DNA from: Pyxicephalus adspersus
Lineage: Eukaryota; Chordata; Amphibia; Anura; Pyxicephalidae
Reading direction: 5' to 3'
NCBI RefSeq assembly: GCF_032062135.1
Contig: NC_092866.1
Location: 24,351,838 to 24,415,837, forward strand
DNA length: 64,000 bases
A program made the translations under genes and the position numbers. Below, piece after piece: positions 10,968 to 23,330 of this stretch. Position 1 is the stretch's first letter. Every line of letters begins with the position of its first letter. The notes beneath the pieces were generated by a model that searched no databases, was not told the DNA's origin, and saw only the letters and a program-made list of their open reading frames with translations.

Positions 10968-11763
10968 GGCTTAGTTAACTCGGACCTTTTCCCCAACGTT
11001 TAACCTGAGGCTTTAAACACCCATATTTGAAATTCCCATGCATTTCAATTGGTTATTCTACACCAGGATGTTTCCTTGAGGCACGTTTATGAGCATAATT
11101 TATAACGTTACTTGCAACGTTTAAAAAATTTAAATGCAAGGTTAACGCTGGAAAATGCCAAAATACATGGGTAAACACTGCTATTCATTTCAATGAGGTG
11201 TTTTTCTCTGGTTTCCCAAGTTTTTAAGCTCTTAATACGCAAATGCCTTAAAAACGCGGAAAAACCCGGCATAGACGTTTTCCAGTGTTTTAACTCCCTT
11301 AGGGGTAATCCCGAATGTGACTTGGGGTGGATTTCACTTGCAAAAAGCGGTAATCCCCAGTCACACTAGGGGTAAGTTTAGAAGCCCCCCTTACCTGTGC
11401 TCCGCACTCCAGCTGCGATCCAATGATCCCGCTCTGATGCCAGGACGTTTCTGAATTAGGGGGCTTGGCCGGGTCAGAGTAATCTGCTTTTAAATACCAT
11501 CCGGTGTCCTGGCCACACCACTGCTCGCATCAGCAGTTAGATGCGAAGCACAATGCAGGACTTCTGCATTGTGTATCACATCTAACTGCTGATGCGAGCA
11601 GCAATAGAAACGTCTGGGGGTGGTGCCAGGAATTTACTATTGCTGCTTCCATCACATGGAAGATAGGATCACAAAACGCTAATAAAAGTACATAATAACG
11701 CAAAAAACGCAGTAGGAACATTTACATGCGTTTTTAAACACGTCTGTGTAGACCCAGCCATAA
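10968..11763. mobile_element. MITE carrying a second, piggyBac-like MITE
   Basis: Outer flanks are rich in AACGTTT/AAAACGC words, and the right end CGTCTGTGTAGACCCAGCC resembles frog MITEs with GGCTGGGT-type ends. The left end AGGCTTAGTTAACTCGGACC is its diverged partner. From TTAA at 11290-11293 an inner element begins CTCCCTTAGGGGTAATCCCG. It shares the layout of the element at 51129: repeated GGTAATCCC blocks, then a GC-rich segment with CTTACCTG. The inner right end is not clear. Confidence 0.5.
11521..11601. repeat. 81-nt near-perfect hairpin
   Basis: Bases 11521-11543 are exactly complementary to 11579-11601 (23 bp). A 5/5 internal loop follows, then a 10-bp inner stem (CACAATGCAG with CTGCATTGTG) and a 5-base loop. 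Size and shape are like a microRNA precursor. It lies inside the inner MITE, so a transposon-derived hairpin is the simplest reading. Confidence 0.85.
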
Positions 11764-11810
11764 GGGAGAATGAATAAGGGAACAGGATCCCTAAAAACAC
11801 CAGTACTTAC

Positions 11811-11929
11811 CAGCAACTTGCAGACTCCAGACACAAGCTGGAAAACTATAGTCCAAGCCAATTTTCTTGTGTTCATTTGGTTTTTCTGTAACCTCAGATA
11901 ATCTAGGATGTTCTTTTTTACTTCTGCGG
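11811..11929 (-). CDS. Candidate internal exon, unrecognised gene
   Basis: A 119-bp minus-strand segment ends at a good donor (TTGCTG|GTAAGT) and begins after GGATTAG, an acceptor with a poor pyrimidine tract. With two leading bases, it is open for 39 codons beginning AEVKKNILDYLRLQKNQ and ending LVSGVCKLL. The helical, charged-then-hydrophobic peptide looks like real protein. Its start phase exactly complements the single base left over by the candidate exon at 24780-24996, and its end is phase 0 like the start of 314-444. Family not recognised. Alternative: the donor and the open frame are coincidental. Confidence 0.35.
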
Positions 11930-12671
11930 CTAATCCAACTCAACACACTTGATGTGGACATCCACAAGTATTTTGTTCAGATTGAAGTATATCTGTCACA
12001 GTTTCAGCATTAGAACAGCTCCCTTTTTTATATATATTTGTTGCAACATTTTGTATATAAACAAAAAAATACATTATTACATTTAACAAACTCCAAATCC
12101 CATAAAGAGAAAAAAACAACAAAACAAAAAGAAAACAAAAACTCTCCCTTTTGACAGAGTACTGGAAGGGAAAAACGCTTCCAGGTAAACTTTTGCAGCA
12201 CAGAGTCTTTCTGAGCTAATACAGGAACTCTCTCACACAGCTCCATCTAGGGCAGAAACCAGAGGCAAAAAAAAAGATAACAAAACACTGTGAACGGTAG
12301 CTCCATATTTTTATCACTTTCCTTCAGCACAAACCACCAGGTTACCTCTTCAGGAAACCCCTAGAAAATTTAATTCTAGCTCTCAGCTTATCTTTTTAAA
12401 ATGACTGGAGCCTTCTCAGTACTAGCCGGCATACAAAATGAATACCCTGATCTTGGAAACCTTTAAAATAAACATTTAAAAAAGCTTGAGCTGGTTAATT
12501 TTAAAAACCTGCAAAACTGAACTAGGCATGCTAGGGAATAAAGCGAAACCATTGTCTGCAATGAAAATTTGTGATCAGGCAGGATTTTTATTTTAGAAGA
12601 GACAGGCAATGTCCTTTCTGCAATGAAACATACCTACCTGCCTAAAGTACACTGAATTGCGCAACTCATCA
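11930..12671. other. Unassigned DNA
   Basis: No gene or family recognised. Moderately GC-richer near 12140-12420. A minus-strand frame starting MELCERVPVLAQ at about 12246 has no supporting motif. Confidence 0.35.
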
Positions 12672-13030
12672 TGTGACCTGAGGATATTCTGTAGTGCACA
12701 AGGGTTATAATATTCTATCCTGGCCAATCAAGATAGCTGAAGATCCCAGGAACACAGAAAAGGACCAAGTGAAGTTCTGCTTTAGGGCAGGATTCCTACA
12801 TGAATTGTTTAGCTCATTTTCTCTTTCTTTCAAGTAGAGTGCCTGATGTTTGGCCATATGCTATCACATGAGAATGGGAAAATTGTGCAGAAAGACTTAG
12901 GGCTTGCATAGATCTTAAGCTTTGATTAAACAAAATTAAGTTAAATATTGTAAACTACAAGGATGTAAAGTTAGTCTGGTAATGTTTTTTTGTGTTAGGA
13001 ATTATTATTGCAGGTGTAAGCTTTTGCAAG
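12672..13030. repeat. Local duplication, copy 1
   Basis: Aligns in the same orientation with 14908-15284. Shared words include CTATCCTGGCCAATCAAGAT, GGAACACAGAAAAGGA and GACTTAGGGCTTGCA. Identity by eye is about 85-90%. This copy has about 20 extra bases near 12815 (TTAGCTCATTTTCTC). Confidence 0.85.
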
Positions 13031-14907
13031 TTTTAAATTGTAAAACTTTCTCATGTTACCAAATGCCAACTTTCCTGTTTATAACTCCAAATCCATCAGG
13101 TTGGATAAAGAGGAGGCTAACCAGTTTACTGTATGAGCTAACTGGTCATCTATATTTAAAAAAAAATAGCCTGATATTCTGATAAATATGAAAGTTTGGC
13201 TTGTTAGTTTTCCATGTACACATAGGAAGAACATACAAACGCTGTGCAGAAAATACCTGTGCCAAGATTCAAACCTATGACCCTAGTATTGCTAAAGGAA
13301 GAGTGCTAGCTACCATGACACCCTCAAGAAATGCCATAATTATCTTGAATATTTTTTTTCATTAATTATTAACCCACCAATTAGTTGAAAAACATTTTTT
13401 CCTTATAAAAAATGTTCATGTTTTGAAATTCTAGTCTGAACCTTTAAATTAATTATTTACTGGAAAAAATCCCGGTTAAATGTGAAAGTGTTCTACCCTA
13501 GTTACCTGCCCTATTTGAGATTTACAATCACATTGCAATTTTAAAGCCCTTGATTCTAGATAGAAAGTCCTCTCTTTTTATTTGTGAAAATTGTTCTAAA
13601 GGTAATAAAGTGTGTTTAAAGCCATGAATGTGATATTAGTGTGACATAGTTAGAGTATGTCAGAGTTCCCACAAAAAGATATATCATTGGGGCTAGAGTC
13701 TTTCCTTAAGTCCTGTTTCTAAACATATAAGATAAATTCTTCCCTTCACATGAATTTCATTTTGACATGAGATAAGAAACCAGACCCAGTAAATAAAACA
13801 TACCACAGATGAAGTTACTAATATTGGGGACTTTGTGTCACAAGGTGTCATAAATCTCAGGATCTGGCATATAAGTGTATGGAAGCTACCTCTTACTGAT
13901 CTTTGACCTGTATCTCAGTCACACATTTATCATATCAATTTCTTTGAGCCAAGAATTATTCTGTTAAGCCTCAGGAAAGTGTAGAAACCCACATTAGCAT
14001 GTCCTGAGAAGGTCTGAGAAAATCCTAAATATCCTGAGTTTGAGCTTATTTGATTTTGTGCTTCTGGTTAGCAGTTCATAACACTTTTATCTGTGGAAAT
14101 ATGAATATAGCCAGAATGAAAGCATTTTTGTCAACACACCTTCTCTGCTCTTTTTCACCTGCTGTCAATTCAGACACTCCTGTGTGTATTGGCCTGGAAA
14201 TAGCCATGTCAGTCTATCAGAGGGTGTGCTCACATTTATGCTAAGGAACAACGGTTTTTCTAAGGACAATATCAATGATAGACTGAGCATTGCATAGAGC
14301 CCAGAAACTCTGAATGACATCCTGACATTGTAACCTGCACCATGGCAGACAAACTTTTACCTAATTGTTTCTAACATTTATCCCTTTTATTTGATACTGT
14401 TTCTATTGTTAAGAGAGGTTCAGAACCATTTTATGCATGGAGCTGTGGCAGGTCGAAGTGCAGTTCCCAAAAGTGACAAGATGATTTTGGTTGCGTGGCT
14501 GTTGCTTGAAGATTTGTACTGTGGGAACAGCTACATGCAAAATTATTTCCTGGCAGTGCGGTTTGCTGCTCCTTGGCACGCAGCAGTTTGCTTTGTGCCT
14601 TGAAGCAGCCAGCTGCATGGTTTCATGCCATAGGTATAAATGAGTCCTAAAGGTTTGTGGTTCTGTCTAAGCATGTGTTAGCAGAGTATGTCTGTGGCAA
14701 GGGTTAACAAATTAGTTAACATTGTCTCATGATAGTTTGTCTCAGCCTGCTTACAGTTTAAAAATATATGCCCAGGGGGAGAATGAGAGGGCAATTGTTA
14801 AAATTAGATATTGTAATGATTAGAGAAGATAGACTTTACTGTATGGTTTTCAGTGTATCATGGATGGAATAGTAGCTTTGATTATTCTGATACTTCATAA
14901 GCAAAGT
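13031..14907. other. Unassigned DNA between duplicated segments
   Basis: No protein-like frame or repeat family recognised. Short plus-strand frames at 14050 and 14391 have no known motif. Confidence 0.35.
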
Positions 14908-15284
14908 GATGTGAGGATATTCTGTAGGCTGCAAGAACTAAATCCACAACTAATGTGCTCTAAGTGCACAAGAGTTATATCATTCTATCCTGGCCAATCA
15001 AGATAGCTGAAGATTCCAGGAACACAGAAAAGGATCAAGTGAAGTTTTGCTTTAGGGTATGAGTCCTACATGAATTTCTTTCAAGTATAGTGCCTGATGA
15101 TTGGCCATATGCTGTCAAACAAGAATGGGAAAATTGTGCAAAAAGACTTAGGGCTTGCACAGATCTTAAGCTTTGATTAAACATAATTAAGTTAAATATT
15201 GTATACTACAAGGAAAGGCTGTAAAGTTAGTCTGTTAATGTTTTTTGCATGAAGAATTATTATTACAGGTGTAAGCTTTACAGG
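14908..15284. repeat. Local duplication, copy 2
   Basis: Direct repeat of 12672-13030, 2.2 kb away. This copy carries about 36 extra bases (GCAAGAACTAAATCCACAAC region) near its left end and lacks part of a pyrimidine-rich stretch. Confidence 0.85.
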
Positions 15285-15369
15285 TGTGAGGACTCCCTGT
15301 GTTCATGGATAGAGAAACTCTATACAAGAACATTCATACAACTAGTGACTTAATAGTCCCTAAAAAAAA

Positions 15370-15690
15370 ACCGAATTCTTCGAATTCGGCATTCAATCAC
15401 CCGAGCAATGGCCCTGATTTATTAAAGCTCTCCAAGGCTGGAGAGAATATACTTTCGCCAGTGAAGCTGGGTGATCCAACAAACCTGGGCTGGATCTGGT
15501 CCAGGAATCAAAGCATTTGCTAGCAAAAAGCAAATGACACTGAAGAAATCCATTCCAGGTTTGCTTGATCACCTAGCTTTATTGATGAAAGTGTATTCTC
15601 TCCAGCCTTGGAGAGCTTTAATAAATTAGGCCCAATGTCTCACTATTCGATCGAATAGCTGTCGAATCAAATAGTGAGATATTTGACCAA
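15370..15690. repeat. Short palindromes flanking the MITE copy
   Basis: CCGAATTCTTCGAATTCGG is a perfect 8-bp stem with a 3-base loop at the left. On the right, CTCACTATTCGATCGAATAG faces TCGAATCAAATAGTGAG as an imperfect inverted repeat. The two could be ends of an older element into which the 224-bp MITE inserted. Confidence 0.45.
15410..15633. mobile_element. Full 224-bp inverted-repeat MITE
   Basis: Ends GGCCCTGATTTATTAAAGCT and the inverted partner AGCTTTAATAAATTAGGCCC. Flanked by the 3-bp direct repeat AAT. Inner arms (GTGAAGCTGGGTGATCCA versus TTGATCACCTAGCTTTATTG) are also inverted, so nearly the whole element can fold back. Confidence 0.9.
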
Positions 15691-16385
15691 CGCTAGTCTG
15701 GACTACTATAACATCAGCCTAACTGGAATCCCACTAACCCGACTCTCTCTATAACCTATTAAGAATGCTGCAGCCAGACTTATCCATCCTTCCCACCGCT
15801 CCTCTCCTGCTGCCTCTTTTTGTAGTTCTCTTCATTGGCTTCTATTTCCCCTTAAAATCAAATTCACTTTGCCTTCAAATGCCTCCACAGTTCTTACCTT
15901 TCTGACCTGGTAAAAAAAATACCCCCTAGCCACTCTCTTCACTCCATCAATGACCTACTAATGACTTCCTCACTAAAACCTTGTCACACGCACAGCTTAA
16001 ATACTTTTCTAGAGCTGTCCTGACTCTCTGGAATGGTCTTCCTCATCCTATTCGGCTTGCTCCTACTTTCTGCTCTTTTAAATGAGCACTCAAAACCTAT
16101 TTTTTCAAACTTGTCTACCCATCTTCTTCTGTCATTTGAAACCTACATTACCTCACTACTTCCCACCACTTCATATCTTCCCCCTATTTTGTGATACTTC
16201 TCCTACCTCCTAGATTGTAAGCTTTTTGGGACAGGGTCCTCTCCTCCTCATGTGTCACTGGCCTTATCTGTCTGTCATTTGCAATCACTTTTTAATGTAC
16301 AGTGCTGTGTAATATGTTGGTGCTATTTAAATCCTGTTTATTAATAATAATAAGATTTATAATAATAATAAAAAAATAATAATCA
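15690..16385 (+). mobile_element. L2-like LINE, 3' end with (TAA)n tail
   Basis: Starts with a plus-strand frame reading LDYYNISLTGIPLTRLSL and then AAARLI, typical of the end of the reverse transcriptase region in L2-group LINEs. SLHW and broken versions of LWNSLP-type motifs follow. The 3' part has GATTGTAAGCTTTTTGGGAC and GTACAGTGCTGTGTAATATG, then a TAA/AATAA microsatellite tail. Stops and shifts show it is dead. 5'-truncated, as usual for LINEs. Confidence 0.75.
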
Positions 16386-18119
16386 GATTATTCTTTGATG
16401 TTTTAATGCTTTCAACTTTATACTTCACAGTACTATGGCAATATGAATTTAGTAGAGAGGCTTGGCTTTGTCATGGGATCTGCAGATTATTTTAGAAAAG
16501 AGTGGAAACCGAAGAATAAAGGGAACAGATGAAAAATGTCTCTAGCAAATTAAGGAACATTTCTGGCCAGAACATATGTCTTCCCCAAATGGCCACACTC
16601 CACAATGCAACTTGACAACTACTAGAATGTGAAGGGCTGTGAGTGTCAAGTTTGACTCAGAGCATGGGCGCACACCCAGACTGCCAGTAGCTTGGAGTTG
16701 AACGCAGGGAGTACCTTGCTGAGTGCTGTAGGAGCGAGGGGTGGGATGAAGGAGGTGGCGATTCAACTAGTCAACATTCAGAATGCCTATAATAACCTAG
16801 CAGCCACAACCTACTCCGCAACACGACCAATTAAGTTTCAAATCCTTACAAATAAGTATGTAACTTGTTGGAACTTCCCAGTGTAAGAACCTTATGAATA
16901 CTTATCTACTGAACTACTTCTTTAGCTATGTTAGTCCAAGAAAACTTAAAGGTTAAAAAGCACATTTTAAGGAAACACATCCAAGCCCCTCACATTCCAG
17001 CCATAGATTGACATTTTTATTATGCATGAACATTTTAAGTTTAGGAATATTTACAACAGCTTTAGAATTAAACAAAGAGATTATTTTTAATACAAAATGA
17101 CTTGTTCAGCAATTCTATATGGTATAATGTTTTTTAATTACCATGGAGTGTTTTTTTAAGTGTATTAAATCATCTTTTTATTACAGTACACTTATCCTAT
17201 CAATAAGGGGTTAACACAACAGCTTTGAAATGCAATATCAATGTGCCCTACAGGCATAATTATGAGAGATGAAGTTAACAAACGTGTAAAGCAAGATTTT
17301 GTTAGTGTAAGCATATATGTTTTATACAATATATAAGATCATTTCAGAAAATCTATACTTTGGGGTAAACCATTTAGGGTGATTGGCAGGAGTCTTATTG
17401 CTTTTACTGTGTACACAATGACCTCTAGCATGTAGCTTTTCATATGGGTCTTCTTTACATTATTATTACCTACTGTAGCAACTCTTTAAAGGACATACCA
17501 AGTCTAATAGTGTTTTTAAGTCAGAGGAAAAGCAAGATTGCCACCATACTTTTAACTTCTACTCCGAATGGTTAGGACATATTTAGTATATGTTCTTTAA
17601 TGTGCAGGGAACAAAATTGCCTTTTTAATGTGATTTATAATTTATTTTTGTAGGGGTGTATCAGGACATCAGTGTCGTCTCTTTTTAGATGCCTGCCTAA
17701 GAAAAAAAACAATCCCTTACTAGTGTACAAACTCCCATATGAGAGTTAATAAGCTAGGCAGTGTCAGCATAGCACATAATAACACTCCCACATTCAAAAT
17801 CAATGACAGCAGTCCAGAACGCTAATTAAAAAAATAAAACTCATTAAAATGGATCATTTTAATTGCAAGTAGGCTCAGCAGGAAAATTGAACAGGGGTTA
17901 ATTTGTGAAGCAGTAGCTCTGATCCTAGTCCCATCAGACTCACAGCTGCAACATCAGCAGGATCCGTGGCAGGTTCACTCAACATGCAACCATCCTATTG
18001 GATGTCCATATCACTTAAATCAAGGATTTAGTAAGATAGGTTTGGCTATCTGGCCTAAGCGATGGAAGTCCATGCTTCCATGCAATGATACTGAGAGTAG
18101 ACTGTTATAACTTGAGACA
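16386..18119. other. Unassigned DNA, possibly conserved non-coding in part
   Basis: No recognised gene. The block at 17700-17990 has homeodomain-type AT motifs (CTAATTA, CATTTTAATTG) and less repeat-like composition. It is noted in the findings as a possible conserved element. Confidence 0.3.
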
Positions 18120-18122
18120 AAA

Positions 18123-21004
18123 GGCCCGATTTATTAATAAAATGTGCATACGTACGTGCCCGGTCGGCACGTTCCATTTCCGCGAGTCAGGGCCGAGTTC
18201 TAGTGATCTCGCCTGCTGGTTTTCCGCAAAAATGAGCAAAGATCTCGAATACGCCAATTAAGGTAAATAATTTTCAGCTGCACAATTCAGGAGGAGATGT
18301 TAAACTCAATGGTGAGGTAATAGCAATTGATTAGCTCATACCTGCGCCCTGTTCTGTGGCATCTCCAGTCCATTTTGCAGGTCAGGTTGAATCTTTAATG
18401 CTTGATGTTTTTTTGTGTAAGTGCTACTTTTTGTGTTACAATCTACTACTTGTTGTTTTTGATACTTTTTCTTTTGGTTGCAACACTGCTAAAAGCATAA
18501 AAGCTATAGAGAAATCAAACTTTTTACTAAAGGAATTATAGGGAAACATATTATAATACATGTTTTAAGGAACATTAAGTGTGTGTGTGTAAAGGGGGTG
18601 TGGGTGGTTAATCAAGTAAGTTTGCTTGGATGGTATGCCTTGATGTAATCCTCATTATTGTCAGTTTCATCTGTTGCTGCCATGTTTTGGTGCCTGGTTT
18701 GTAATGCCAATTTCTATTGTTTAGCAATACTTCAGCAATATTTTGTCATTTTTTCCACAAGTATTGAGTACAAATGTCTGCATGGTTTCCACTTTCAAAG
18801 TGCTACTTGACCCCCCTCGTTGCCTTTGTCCCATTGTCACATATTGGTATTTTAATGTATTATGTACATAGTCCTTTTCTGAATAAATTGTCATGGTTTT
18901 TATTTCTCACTCATTATTTTATTTGCACTCATGTTGATTTGCTGCCACACAATTCTTCTGTTTATTTGTAGTATAGGTTTGTTGTCATTGTGCACTTCCA
19001 CTTGCTGTCCAAACTGGTTGTCAAGTAGTTGTCCAGTTGAGTTGCATACTCATACTAACACACCTGATGGTGATGGAAGGAGGTCCGGGTTGCCAAGCAC
19101 AACATCAAACCACATTGATTGCCAAGCTCACAAGCAGGGTCAGGCAACCTTGGAAATGAACAGATGTTGTGTTGTTGTTTAACCTAATGCTCAACAAATA
19201 CTTGGCTGTATGCATTATTTAGGCGTTAACACAAAACAAATAGTACTAGTATATCAAACTTGCAGGGCCAAATACACTTTGTGCCAAACATTTCTTGCTT
19301 CATCCTTTAGGGTGTTTCTGCTGGTTTGAATGGCATTTTAGACCTTTGCCTACTATACATAATGACTTACTCCCCTCAGCTTTGGTAGTGAAAGCACATA
19401 AGGTGTATTCCTCCTTTAACCACAAGCAATATCATCCATGAATGTTGCTTGTAGCCAAGCCCATGACATCAAAAATCATAGGAACAAATAGGCAATCTTG
19501 TCAATTTGAAGCATGTGAAGCAATATGGTCCAAAAAGCCCTCTTTGCCTATTTCTTCCTATAACTTCACTTTTCTATGTACACACATCTAAATGCATACA
19601 TACATGTTTTGCTTCATGTGCACTCATGTCTATACAAACATGCACGACTGCACATGAAGCAAAACAAACCAATATACACAAAAAAAAAAAACTTAACCTG
19701 AATGAGGACTGTGAAAAGTGTAGCGCATTTTTCAAATGATAAAACACAGTTCACGCGCACATAGCGGGTCTGCCTTGGTGCACAACTATGTGTAACATAC
19801 TTCTGAAGTTTGGCGCACAACTATGCACATCAAACAACTGAGTTTCAACAAGACAATTGTGCTGTTTTTAGCCTTTCAAACAATTCAGAGAAAAGAACAG
19901 CTTAAAAACAATCACAATTGACTTTTTAAACTGTATGTCCTGGGAGATTGGAAAGGAGATCACATAACAAACCCCCAAAAAACAAACAACAACATTTTAC
20001 AAACAACTTTGTTCAAAAGAAACATTTGCTAAAAGGTCACATTAAAATATCAAAAAACAAAACACACACACCACTAAATTTACATGAAAAAAAATTAAAA
20101 AGAAAATACATAATACATGTAAACCCACACTTCCATATAAAGCCTAAATATTTAAAAAAATTGCCTAACAAATATTGCATTCAAAAAATACTTGACAAAT
20201 GTAAAGAGAGATAAAGTCAGCTTACCTCTGCCAGCCAGCCCCCACCAGACCGTCTCGGTCCCCCTTTAAAACCCCCTTTGAATAAACACATGCAGACCTG
20301 TCTTCTTGGGTATACCTGGCCATAGCAACCATTTATTAACAAGTAAAAAACCATTATTAAAACTTTTAATTTTTTAATCCAAAAACAACATTATCAACTA
20401 AAAACAAATACATTCACAGTTTATCAGTTTTTTAAAAAACAGGTTTTGAAGGTCCATGACAGTACCACTACATCTCTATCTGTTACCTGGATATTCCTGC
20501 CCACTACAAATGGGCCCGGCTCCAGCCGCTACCACAGCGGCTGAGGGACAACAGACAGGTATCCCACTAATTCCACCAGGCCTCACTACAACCCAGTGTT
20601 CCATGAGGCCTGACCATACCAGAATTCTGTATATTAATATATGAAGTTTATAATTTTATATGTATCTCCTGCCTAACTGGAAAATAATAGGTAATTTTAA
20701 AATATGCTGATTTCGTAGCTCATATAAATGTTTTAAACATTTGAACACCACAAATAATTATTTTAGGGCTGAGTGAAAGATGTGTGCCATTAGAAAGAAT
20801 GATTTTTTAGGGGAACAGTGACTTTTATTGCAAGCTAGCCAGTGTCAAACTGCCGGGGATGCGTGTCTCCAGCGAGGAGATCATTTCAGTTAATAACTTC
20901 AGCGCAAATACGCCAGCGCCTGGAATTTGGTTGATAAATCTGATCTGGGATCGTGCATACGAATGCGCAAGATAACTTCCGATTTTGCTTGATGAATCAG
21001 GCTC
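18123..21004. mobile_element. Possible 2.9-kb Harbinger-like element
   Basis: The left end GGCCCGATTTATTAA and the right end (read inward on the other strand) GAGCCTGATTCATCAAG are inverted relatives. Both are flanked by AAA (18120-18122 and 21005-21007). A 3-bp A/T target site and GGGCC-type ends fit PIF/Harbinger elements. The interior has no recognisable nuclease or Myb-type protein. It includes GC-richer ends, poly-A-rich stretches near 19950-20170 and a few short frames. Confidence 0.4.
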
Positions 21005-21007
21005 AAA

Positions 21008-22370
21008 GACGTTAACAGGCTTATGAGAGACCGGGAGCACCTCACATCACAAGGCATGGCCTAATAGCTCCAATATCAGTGGCTTAAGAGTGTCTGGAGT
21101 GGCCTAAAAGGGGATTTCAGTAGAATCAGAGCTCTTTTTTAATGTTTACATTGTTCACATGCAGTATGCTGCAGTCATTGTACCCACAAATATAGGTGTA
21201 TTACAATATTACAGGCAACAGACTTCCAGACACAAATAAACTTTTGGACAAAAGGACACTTTTTTTTCTAAAAAAAAATAAAAAAAATAAAACTCACTAA
21301 ATACTTCTTAAGTTTGGAATGCAGACCACCGCACAAAGTCAAGTAATAGAGTCAAGTAAACCTATTTGGTACCATCTGAATTTATGGTCACAAATATGAT
21401 CATTTAGTATGCAGTTTGTATTTAAATTTATTGAAATACTGTACACATAGCCACAGCGTGGCCATTATGAAGATGTGCATTAAATATACAAGGTTTTAAA
21501 AAGCAATGGCCTACGATGCTATATTTATTGTAAAGGGTTTTACAATAAATACCAATAAAGCTATCTAAGGCAACTTGATCTATGGGAAGGATTATTCCTA
21601 AACAATTTGTTTCAGACACCCATGTTTTTCCATCTGCTTCTTAAGATGTTTAAAATTCTGCCATTTTTCCAGTTTACCATTTAATGGAATTGCACAAAGC
21701 ACACACACATTCTTTTGGCAGACACGGGCCAGTCTTCCACAAGATAGATGAAAATCAAGCTTGTGCACAATGATTACCAATAGTATTTAGTGATCCTCTG
21801 TGGATGATCACCAAATGACTGACTGAAAATATTCACAAAAGATCATTTCCAGGAACAAAATTGTAGCATGCACGTAGATTTAGACACAACGTTAAGTTTC
21901 AGGAAATGTAATTGACAGCCTCTGTGTTTTATAGTAGTGTCCACAACTGTTAAAGACCCACTCCTGGAAGAGAAAACATTACTTCAAAGTCTGCCCCCAT
22001 ACACTTAGTAATCATACCTAGAAATACAGCTAAAAGTGTGCTAATACCTATTGTGTTGCTTATTATGCATTAATGCAGTTTTGTTTCTTAATGAGTAAAA
22101 CTTCCATTGTTCTCTGTTGTATTACATCTGGGGGCTGCTGTTGACATTGGGATAAAACTTGTGGGCCACAATGCAAACAAACATTAAATATATAAGTTTA
22201 AAACTAGAAAGGTTTTAATTTACAATGAAATTAAATTGAAATGTTTCTAGTTACCTTAACATACATTCACTACAAAAAATAGATGAGAAATCATGATATT
22301 ATGCGATAGATACTTCCAGAGAAATACAATTTATGTGAAAGATAGTCAAGGGGTACATGTTTTTACTACT
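21008..22370. other. AT-rich DNA, nothing recognised
   Basis: Only short random frames. No family recognised. Confidence 0.4.
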
Positions 22371-22640
22371 ACATCCTCAGGTCCCTACATCTCCTCGTTC
22401 CTGGAAAATTAGGGTTTACAGAAGGTAAGTGGCCAGATATGTGTGACAGGGTAGCACGGTATGACAGGTATAGTTTTTATTATCTTGTGATGGCGCTGCA
22501 GCAATAACATTTTAGACAAAATTAGCCACAAGAAACCCCCACTTATCCTTCCGTTTTAATATACCTACAGCTCCCCTTTCAGGAGAAATTGGGATTTAAA
22601 GAACATAAGTGTCCAGCTATGTGTAACAGGCAGTTCGCCA
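22371..22640. repeat. Two diverged direct repeats of about 80 bp
   Basis: 22381-22460 (CCTACATCTCCTCGTTCCTG ... GGCCAGATATGTGTGACAGG) and 22553-22633 (CCTACAGCTCCCCTTTCAGG ... GTCCAGCTATGTGTAACAGG) are diverged direct copies about 172 bp apart. The first contains a strong donor-like site, AGAAG|GTAAGT. Confidence 0.6.
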
Positions 22641-23330
22641 GCCACTCAGTCCCTCACACTGCAGCGTCTGCAGATTTGACTGCAGGTGGCAGTGAACAGT
22701 ACTGAGCATCACCCTGAGCCAGGGTTCCATGGTATGAGGAAGTGGTAACCACGCCACAACCTTACCGTCAACCTGAACGCAGTCTTTAGGTTTTGAGAAC
22801 TTTAAGGGGCACCACAGTGCACAGACAATTGGCAGTACTTTATTTTCATTGCCAAAGGAGTGGCCCCCAGGGGGTCCCCAACATGCTAACTCAGTTTGGG
22901 GGTGTTGGTCTTAAAATAGCCTCCTTAATGTGAAAATATTCCTGATTATTGTTAGGATTGTATGCTTGTGATGCTGTATCTGGCAACTTGTTATGTGTAG
23001 AGCGCCTAAATTTGATTTAGTAGCTCTTATGGTCACCTGTGTACCATGAAAAGTTCTATGACATTTTCTTTGACAATCAGTGATGAAGATATGAAGGTTT
23101 ATACATGAGGATAATGACACCAGCATGGACACAGACACAGCTCTCATGCTAGGATTATCTCACAGTACAAGGTGGGTGGGGAACTCCCACTCCTGGCAGC
23201 ATGACCTCATAGAGAAATATAGGAGATGCGTGTGCCCCATCCCTCACAAGACAACGAGCAGAGAGGCAATGAGGGGAGGCCAGATCTGACAGCTCCGCGG
23301 GCCGTAGGCTGGTTATTTCAATTAAACTAC
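22641..23330. other. GC-richer unassigned repeat-like DNA
   Basis: Compositionally different from its surroundings (CTGCAGCGTCTGCAG, CAGGGGGTCCCC, GACAGCTCCGCGGGCC). It could be an unidentified retroelement or LTR piece, but no terminal or coding motif supports a call. Confidence 0.3.

Noticed and set aside
19948..20214. Lys-rich 88-aa frame
   Set aside because: Produced by A-rich sequence (AAAACAAACAAC runs); no motif.
20456..20644. Pro/Ala-rich 62-aa plus-strand frame and a possible 54-bp minus exon
   Set aside because: GC-richer patch inside a probable transposon; no recognised domain and many possible readings.
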